In this document: one piece after another, positions 57,846 to 64,000 of the stretch
How positions within the stretch are numbered: position 1 is the stretch's first letter
Layout of the letters: each line of letters opens with the position of its first letter
Origin: Panopea generosa
Taxonomy: Eukaryota; Mollusca; Bivalvia; Adapedonta; Hiatellidae
Direction: 5' to 3'
NCBI GenBank assembly: GCA_029582155.1
Contig: CM055901.1
Coordinates: forward strand, 45,413,580 to 45,477,579
Length of the DNA stretch: 64,000 bases
Program-made: the position numbers and the translations under genes
Notes under the pieces: generated by a model
What the model was told of the DNA's origin: nothing
Database searches by the model: none
The model's input: only the letters and a program-made list of their open reading frames with translations

Positions 57846-58188
57846 CTGAATCCGTTGTAGTTGTTGTAGTTGTATGGTGTTTAGCGTCGCTTTCAACAAT
57901 TTTTCAGTCATATCGCGACGGTGTCTACTTGAGACAGTATTCTAAGCGCTGTCACACTGAAGTATCATGCCGCAGACACGTGGTATGATACCCCACCCAG
58001 TCACATTATACTGACACCGGGCCAACCAGACCTAGAACTCTCCTTTATTTGCTGAGCGTCAAGCGAGGAAGCTTCTAGTACCATTTTTAAAGTCTTTGGT
58101 ATGACCCGGCCGGGATTGAACCCACGACCTTCTGCATGCGAGGCGGACGCTCTACCACTAGACCATGCCGCGGTCTGAATCCGTTGTA
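57846..58188 (-). repeat. Young tRNA-derived SINE, family V, with 14-bp duplication
   Basis: The element (57860-58174) is flanked by perfect 14-base copies of CTGAATCCGTTGTA (57846-57859 and 58175-58188). Minus-strand head: GGTCTAGTGGTAGAGCGTCC as A box and GGTCGTGGGTTCAATCCCGG as B box. The 3' part ends in ACCATACAACTAC and a GTT-like tail. The intact duplication and good boxes point to a recent insertion. Confidence 0.9.
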
Positions 58189-59129
58189 TGTTAGAATAGG
58201 TAAATACAAACTGCTGTACTGTAGTCACTCACATACGTGTACCATGAACACATTTATCTTCGATATCAGCAAGGACTTATATAGAAAAGGAAGATTTACT
58301 GATTGAGATGTTATTAATACTTGCATATTTACACAAAATCTCGTGAAATCTTGCTCATAAGTTTCTTTACTTCCATTCATCTCAGAAATACAAATAAGAA
58401 ATACAAAAATAATTCTCTACAAAATGCAACCATTACCAGTAAACTGTGTTTGCAATTGTTGAAGTACTTATTATTACAAAATTTGTATACTGCAACAAAA
58501 AATCAAGTAAAGTGCTTGAAATTTACTTCAAACTGCAATACTGGTATTCTAAATTCAAGATCATTTTATGTGCTTAAACTTTATAAAGCACCTAAAGTTA
58601 GATTGATACACCTGACATTTTATGTAAAAGAAATCAGTTGCCTGTGAAATTTGAATGATTAATTTGCCAAGTTATTAATTCTTTGTATGCTATTTTGTCA
58701 ACATTTAGTAGAGAGATGCCAGTTTTCTTGTCTTTCTTTATAAGTCCTTGGTATCAGCATTGTTTTTGTGCCTAAATTCATCAATAATTTGAGTCTGAGA
58801 ATTGGACTCAGGCTCAAATATTACGTTTTTGTTAAGTCCTTTAAATGTGCACTTATGGGTAATTGTGATCCTGTAACATTTTCTGTTAAATATTCATTAA
58901 AACTACTTGATTCTGCAAATACATACAGTGATTTGCTTGTTTAATAGATGTTATTTGATTCTAAATTTTTGAAATTTTGAATCTGAGTCTAAATTTCAGA
59001 CTCAAAATATTGATGACTTTAGGTCCTGTCGTAAAATAGAGATTCTCTAACTAATGTAGCAAGTTGAGCATAAAGTGAAAGAGTTTTTGCATATAGTAAA
59101 AGTGATTTGTTGTGTTTGCTATATTACAG

Positions 59130-59255
59130 ATGCTTCAGGCTCAGGAGGTGTATGTCCTCATGAAGAAGGACTACCGTATCTCCAGGAACATCCGAGCCTC
59201 CTGGTTCTTTGAGCATCTCAACAAGTCCCTGCTGTTCACTCCACAAGAGAACCTG
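59130..59255 (+). CDS. SZT2: SZT2 first recognised exon
   Basis: 126 bases, phase 0 at both ends, encoding MLQAQEVYVLMKKDYRISRN and on to LFTPQENL. Acceptor ATATTACAG; donor GTTGGT, which is weak. The ATG may be internal rather than the true start. Confidence 0.85.
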
Positions 59256-62200
59256 GTTGGTTTTAACTCAAATAATATAGTACAATATAAATTAAGCAAC
59301 ATTTTATTTTCCTGTATTAGAGAATGGTACTATTAAGTCAGCCACCTTTTTTAAAAAATATTTATTTGACATGCTCTTACCTACTCAACTTTTTTTTGTT
59401 GTATTTTCATGAAGTCTTGTCAAATTTTGTTTAAAATGACAATTAAAATATCAAAATCTGCAAGCATTCTGATGTGACATAACTCCTACAATTAACCTTC
59501 ATTTTTAACTTGGGACATAATTCTGGATAACCTTGTTAGAGATCTTCAATTGATTAAAATGTAAAAATGTCACAATCATTACAGTATTTGATGTCATGAA
59601 GCAAAGGCTAGTAAACAAAAGGCATAGTCTTTGCCAATTCATTCTTCAATTTTAACATAAGAATAGAACACATGCTTTTAAACAAGACAGTAATGTAGTG
59701 GATAGTGTTAATTGCTCACTCAAGAGGTTACGGGTTTGATGCTCAGCTCGACCAAATGCCTCTCAAATAACAACACTCAGTACTGGTTCTACCCAGGAAG
59801 AGGACTTAAAATAGTTTCATTTAAGCTTTGAGTTTTTTTAGCTATCAAGCTAAAATAAACTAGTATAAACTATGCTAACACATATTTAACACTAATATTG
59901 GTGCTAGATAAATGAAACTGGATATGATAGTGTTAACTATATTAATAATAAGAAAAGATTTTTCAACAAATAACTTTTATTTCCTAATTGACCTGATGTG
60001 GGCTGTCAATCAAAAAAGTTGATAATTCAATAAGCAATTGATATTGGTTGCTTACGGCCATTTTCCTAAGACAAGCTACTGATGTCTTAATAAACACTTC
60101 ATTTTATTGACTTAGACAAACAATGCCACATGGCCATTGGTTGCAGCAATAGGCTCATGTCAGGTCAATTGTAACCAAATTAGTTTGACCATTTTTTTAA
60201 AACATTTTGTTTGATAGCAGTCATTTTTGGGCAGCTATTTGCTATTCTGACGTGTTCTCTAATTTTTAGCTTCCCTCCATAAATTAATTTAAATAATTAT
60301 GTTATATTCTTGTAGGAAATTGATTAATGAGCTTTATGTAATTAAGATTTCACATACTGATGATAATTAGATATATAGCTTGGCAACAGTTCAATATTTC
60401 AAAATGACATCACTATATTTTCTGTTTTAAGGTCTGTATATCAGGAGAGTTCTCCATGGACATGTAGTCTAAGATACTATTATCTCAAGATCACTTAACT
60501 TTTACCACAAGGACAGATGTTGCATATTCTCATTTCTTTCAATTTCTTTGTAAAGCTAACCAGCAACTAGAAGAAGGACATAAATATATCTTGTCACACC
60601 TTCATGTTCTGTTTTAGACGGACAGCAGCGATGAACTGCAGGTTGCATCTGTGGTTCCTGATGACCTGTCACAGTGTATTCCTGGTAAAAAGTATAATGT
60701 TACACTGCTCTCCAGCTCCATGGTGACCTTCGTGGCACGGAGATATCGCTTTGTAATAATACTCGATCTCAGTCCGTCTGTTTGTTCAGTGGTGAGTGTC
60801 GCTGTAAAATATAATCTTTAATATGTCGATAATACCTGTATAAGAATAAATGATTAGAAATATCATGTGGTTACTTACATGTAATTGGTCACTTGATACA
60901 TGCTCGGACTATGAACATGGGATGAAAAAAATAGGATTATTAACCCTGCATTATACAGTCCAACCTGTCCTAAACAGCCAGTCAAAGGAAGGAGCAAACA
61001 TGGCTGATTGATGTTTAATGCAGGTTAATTTGCTCTGAAAGTGTATAATTGGGAAATAACAAATGTGGCTGCTTAAGACAAGTGACTGCTTAATGGAGGT
61101 GACTTCTTATACCGGCTTGACTACATACTACTAAATTAATATTGTTTAAATTTAGTGCAAGGTCTATGTTTCTGTTGTTTAACCCTTTACTGCATAGGTA
61201 CGCATTTTTCCCGCACCAATCACAGAAGGCCTTTGAAAACAGTGCAGGAAAAGTTGAGATTGCTCGTAATCTGAACAATTCCTGCACTGTTTTCTACTTT
61301 GTCAGTTAACATAAACATAATTTACCCTTTGCTGATACGTGGTGAATTAATGCTTTCAATTTGGAAGAGTCCAAGAAATGCTTATGGGGCAAAGGGTTAA
61401 TGGGAACATTGGTTATTTTCAGTGAGAAAATTAAAAAAAATATAACTTTTTGCTTTAACAAAATTGTTTTAGTGGTTCTAATTATGACTCCAGGAGCCAT
61501 CACAAAGATCACCACATTGTTAAATTCACAAGTATTCACCATAAAAATGGCTGTGTAGAGGTGCACGAGTGTAAGTTAAGATATGCAACAAACCATCAAC
61601 TCATCATTTGAATAGAAACAGAGATCTGTCAAAATGTATTTTCCCTTTGTATTTCTAAGTATGATGTAGGAAACCAGCTGCTATTGAGTGTTTTGTCAGA
61701 AAACAAGCAGCTGTTTACAAATAAAATGTAGAATGCTCATATAAGACAGATTTAATGATGCTGGATACCTGTTTTGTTTGATGTAGGGTACCAGTTGCTT
61801 TTTAGTACCAGTAACTCATATGTGAACTTATATGATGCTGAATACCAGCACCTGTAAATAGATTGTATATTGGTTTGACAAGGCAACCAGTATTTAAAAT
61901 AACATCAGCTGTTTAATTATATGTTTTATATGATGCAGGATACCGGCAGCTGTTCCGTTCTGTATGAGAAAGTGCACAAAACATTGTCCAACTTCCTTCG
62001 GGGTCTCGTTTTGCCAGTAAGTCTGTTTTTCCTGCAGTTCAATGATAGTACAACTTTCTTTAATATTTACCATGAGAAGGAGATAAAAACAAAAGGATTT
62101 AAAGGGCCTGCCAATGCAATGTGGAAATCAGTTTTACTCCTGTTCACACATCAATTAAATATTTACATCAATGAACTTATGAAAATATTAATTTGGAAGT

Positions 62201-63533
62201 TTCTCTTCTTGTAACTCCATATTTAAGAAGTTATTTGCAATAGTTGTAAAACTAATGGAGTTTTGATTTGTTTGAGTGTTTAACATCATTTTATGCCATC
62301 AAAGGCTTTCAGATGATCAGATGACCTAACCACTCTTTTCTGGGATCCTGGAAGGTTGGTCAGTATTTGAGCACAGCTATGTACTCAAGTAACTAATAAA
62401 TTTCCAATTTGAATCAGCGCTGAGAGATAAATGACGATGAGAAACAAAATTGTATAATATCAATCATGACAAAGGCTGTGGCTGGGTGGGGATTGATAGT
62501 TAGACATGCTACTGACTGAGCTAACTGGATCCAGCGCTAGTTTTGAAAATATTAGTAAAAACTCTTCAAAGGTACAAATTGATGATTCCTTGATATTTAT
62601 TTTTCAATCATTCCAATATAAACTGATGTATTGTAAATATATTTTACACCTTTTGTCATGGATGACCAAAAATGAACAATTTAGGATGCTTTTTAACCAA
62701 TTAGGAGAACAAAACTGTATGTACATTGATTAAAATTCGATTTGTGTTTCAGTTTTGTCTGCCCGGCAGCAGTGCCATCCTGACGCCGAGGTGCACATTA
62801 CAGTGATCGCATACACACCTGTTAAAAGTTTCACCTTTAACCAGGTACACATACCAAGTTTATCATGTCATAGTAAATCTTGCTTTATTAGTTAATGTAC
62901 ATTTTATCAGTCACAGCATTCATGTATAATGTGATGAAGATGCAGGTACTTAGTTTGTACTAATTTATTTAAGCTCAATTTTGAAGTAAGCTCAGAGCTG
63001 TATGAATCACTTCCTATGTAGAGCCAGTACTGAGTAGTTTTGATGGCAAATGGGTTGATCTAAGCATCATACCCGCAACCTCTAGCGTGAACAGTCAACA
63101 CTCTATCCACTGCACTACCGCCTCACTTATGCGGATATTTAACTGCTATTTCTGCTAGATTTTATTGCAAAAAATGGGGAAAAATGAACAGATAAACATC
63201 ATCTGAAACAATAAAAGAAAAACTAAAGTGAATGATAGAAATAATTAAATAATAAAATAGAGAACATTTCTTGAAAGAAGCTATGCGATAGAGTGAGCCA
63301 TGTTTAAATAAACCGAAACAGAGGCTTTCAAGGAGCTAAAACTCAGTTTAAGGCAGTTTATGATATAAGTTGAATTTTCGTTTCAAGGTTCTTGCCCAGG
63401 GTCTGATTGTGAATGGCTGACAACATAGATAAGATACTCTCCAGCATGGAAGTCAAATTAGGAACAGTTTGAAAAAACCCTGGCAAAAGATTTCAGTAAG
63501 ATAGTTGAAGGTAGCATCACACAGTTCACCAGT
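59130..63533 (+). CDS. SZT2: SZT2, KICSTOR subunit, N-terminal exons
   Basis: Five exons (59130-59255, 60618-60791, 61939-62016, 62753-62844, 63388-63533) encode about 205 residues matching the start of SZT2. Recognised parts are VLMKKDYRISRNIRASWFFE (human LLMKKDYRISRNVRLAWFL), RRYRFVIILDLSPSV (human QYRFVIELDLSPST), the segment ending LRGLVLP, EVHITVIAYTP (human EIYVTIQAY) and VLAQGLIV (human VLVQGCLL). SZT2 is a very large protein of over 3,000 residues, so only its beginning is here. It is part of KICSTOR, which brings GATOR1 to lysosomes and represses mTORC1 when amino acids are scarce. An ATG opens the first exon right after its acceptor, but an earlier start exon is likely. The last two exons contain three apparent single-base shifts (see findings). 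Confidence 0.85.
59688..59880 (+). repeat. tRNA-derived SINE, family III
   Basis: Head AGTAATGTAGTGGATAGTGT, B-box-like GGTTACGGGTTTGATGC, body ACAACACTCAGTACTGGTTC, end AGCTAAAATAAACTAG. It lies in an SZT2 intron. Confidence 0.75.
60618..60791 (+). CDS. SZT2: SZT2 exon
   Basis: 174 bases, phase 0, encoding TDSSDELQVASVVPDDLSQC to LDLSPSVCSV. Acceptor CTGTTTTAG; donor GTGAGT. Confidence 0.9.
60954..61124. repeat. Tc1/mariner-type MITE, diverged copy
   Basis: Starts TA then CAGTCCAACCTGTCC; the interior AGCCAGTCAAAGGAAGGAGC matches the copy at 48531. The right end (CCGGCTTGACTA) has decayed. Confidence 0.8.
61179..61400. repeat. piggyBac-type MITE, intact (214 bp)
   Basis: TTAA on both sides, with ends CCCTTTACTGCATA and TTATGGGGCAAAGGG. 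Inside, GAAAACAGTGCAGGAA and TTCCTGCACTGTTTTC are perfect 16-base inverted copies forming a hairpin. The TTAA duplication is the hallmark of piggyBac. No coding capacity. Confidence 0.9.
61939..62016 (+). CDS. SZT2: SZT2 exon
   Basis: 78 bases, phase 0, encoding DTGSCSVLYEKVHKTLSNFL and RGLVLP. Acceptor TGATGCAG; donor GTAAGT. Confidence 0.9.
62268..62535 (-). repeat. tRNA-derived SINE, family I
   Basis: Plus-strand order TCATTTTATGCCATCAAAGG, CTTTTCTGGGATCCTGGAAG, AATCAGCGCTGAGAGATAAA and GACTGAGCTAACTGGATCC. It has a short deletion near the B box (GGGGATTGATAG). Confidence 0.75.
62753..62844 (+). CDS. SZT2: SZT2 exon with apparent 1-base loss
   Basis: 92 bases between a good acceptor (TGTGTTTCAG) and donor (GTACAC). 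It starts in frame as FCLPGSSAILTP and continues one base shifted as EVHITVIAYTPVKSFTFNQ. One extra base would give 31 whole codons and phase 0, as in its neighbours. Confidence 0.8.
62970..63125 (-). repeat. tRNA-derived SINE, family III
   Basis: Minus strand GGCGGTAGTGCAGTGGATAG, then AGAGGTTGCGGGTATGAT, with the body ATCAAAACTACTCAGTACTG and TCTACATAGGAAGTGATTC. Moderately diverged. Confidence 0.65.
63388..63533 (+). CDS. SZT2: SZT2 exon with two apparent 1-base gains
   Basis: 146 bases encoding, in three successive frames, VLAQGLIVN, ADNIDKILSSMEVKL and EQFEKTLAKDFSKIVEGSIT then QFTS. Acceptor CGTTTCAAG; donor GTAAGT. Removing one G at each GG junction gives 48 whole codons that align without gaps to human SZT2. 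Confidence 0.75.
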
Positions 63534-63554
63534 GTAAGTATTGTTTATAGTTTT

Positions 63555-63735
63555 AGTAACTGTAACCCCACCATTGATTTTTGTTCTTAATTCTGTCGTA
63601 AATATTAAAAGTTTGAAGGCTTTTCATTTATAGAGAGACCCAAAGAAAGAAGTGAAACTTACATTTTACTGTTTGTCAACATCTGCACCACCACAATATG
63701 ATGAGAAAAGTAGGGGTCATGTATCATATAAGGGA
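63555..63735 (-). repeat. Dispersed repeat shared with 14370-14550
   Basis: TGTAACCCCACCATTGATTT, ACATTTTACTGTTTGTCAAC and TGAGAAAAGTAGGGGTCATG are the reverse complements of blocks at 14370-14550, in mirrored order. It begins just after the last SZT2 exon in the window. Confidence 0.75.
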
Positions 63736-63744
63736 TTTTTATTA

Positions 63745-64000
63745 TGCTCCCCCCCCCCCCCCCTCCCCCCCCAACTTTTTTGGGGTGGCATAAAGTAATC
63801 GCAGCATCCATCCGTCCGTCCTTCTATCCAGTATTTAGTTTCCGGCCTGTATCTTTGTCATGCATAGATGGATTTTGTTGATACTTGCTACAAATGATCA
63901 CACCCATACCTCAAGGTCAAGGTCACAATTGAGTTTGTTTGACAACACTTTGAGTCTGTGTGAGATTTCGTGTCAGGCCTGTAACTTTGTCATGCATAGA
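63745..64000. repeat. C-rich bivalve-type dispersed repeat, cut by the window edge
   Basis: A run of about 15 C is followed by a second C run, then TTTTTGGGGTGGCATAAAGT, GCATCCATCCGTCCGTCC and twice CTTTGTCATGCATAGA. The GTCCGTCC phrase is typical of dispersed bivalve repeats. It continues past the right edge. Confidence 0.65.

Larger units (their letters stand above)
55450..59125. other. Divergent intergenic region between VPS72 and SZT2
   Basis: It should hold the VPS72 untranslated first exon, both promoters and the missing first exon of SZT2, but I could not place any of them. A GC-richer stretch at about 56265-56350 (CTCGGCAAACGGAAGTTCTA) is a promoter candidate; ACGGAAGT in it resembles an ETS-type site. 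SINEs lie at 55858, 57595 and 57860. Confidence 0.4.

Overview
This is a eukaryotic, strongly AT-rich, intron-rich window. It has long introns, several tRNA-derived SINE families, MITEs, minisatellites, and dispersed repeats of the 'agggccataactctg' and 'tcaggtgagctaaa' types that are common in bivalve genomes. I infer a bivalve mollusc; the species cannot be named from the sequence alone. Coding sequence is a small fraction of the window, and most open frames are accidental.

Layout. (1) About 1-18.3 kb, minus strand: the 5' part of a multi-exon coiled-coil protein gene. I could splice nine exons with consistent phases, from the start codon at 18311 to an exon near 1 kb. The gene runs off the left edge. 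Its introns hold SINEs, a foldback element, a dead mariner-type transposase fragment, two minisatellites and, in intron 1, a Mutator-like (MULE) transposon of about 3.1 kb with a perfect 9-bp target duplication. (2) About 21.9-26.5 kb, plus strand: a probable two-exon gene with an untranslated first exon and a single-exon coding region of up to 177 residues of unknown function. (3) 26.6-37.9 kb: a repeat field. It contains a ~41-bp minisatellite, a diverged local duplication, a ~2.7-kb minisatellite of 55/58-bp units with higher-order structure, a decayed Tc1/mariner transposon, the 3' end of a LINE, and a 45-bp minisatellite that creates a spurious 264-residue open frame. (4) 37.9-47.9 kb: gene-free dispersed repeats. 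(5) 48.0-55.4 kb, minus strand: a complete VPS72 (YL1) gene in six coding exons, encoding 342 residues. (6) 59.1-63.5 kb, plus strand: the 5' exons of SZT2, divergent from VPS72 and running off the right edge. Its last two exons contain three apparent single-base shifts.

The two recognisable genes act in different processes. VPS72 is an H2A.Z-binding subunit of the SRCAP and TIP60 chromatin remodelling complexes. SZT2 is the large subunit of KICSTOR, which brings GATOR1 to the lysosome to restrain mTORC1. They share an intergenic region of about 3.7 kb. I see no operon-like or defence-like system. The most noteworthy features are the MULE with an array grown from its own exon, minisatellites carrying splice-site copies, the higher-order array with its unexpanded partner, and the shifted SZT2 exons.
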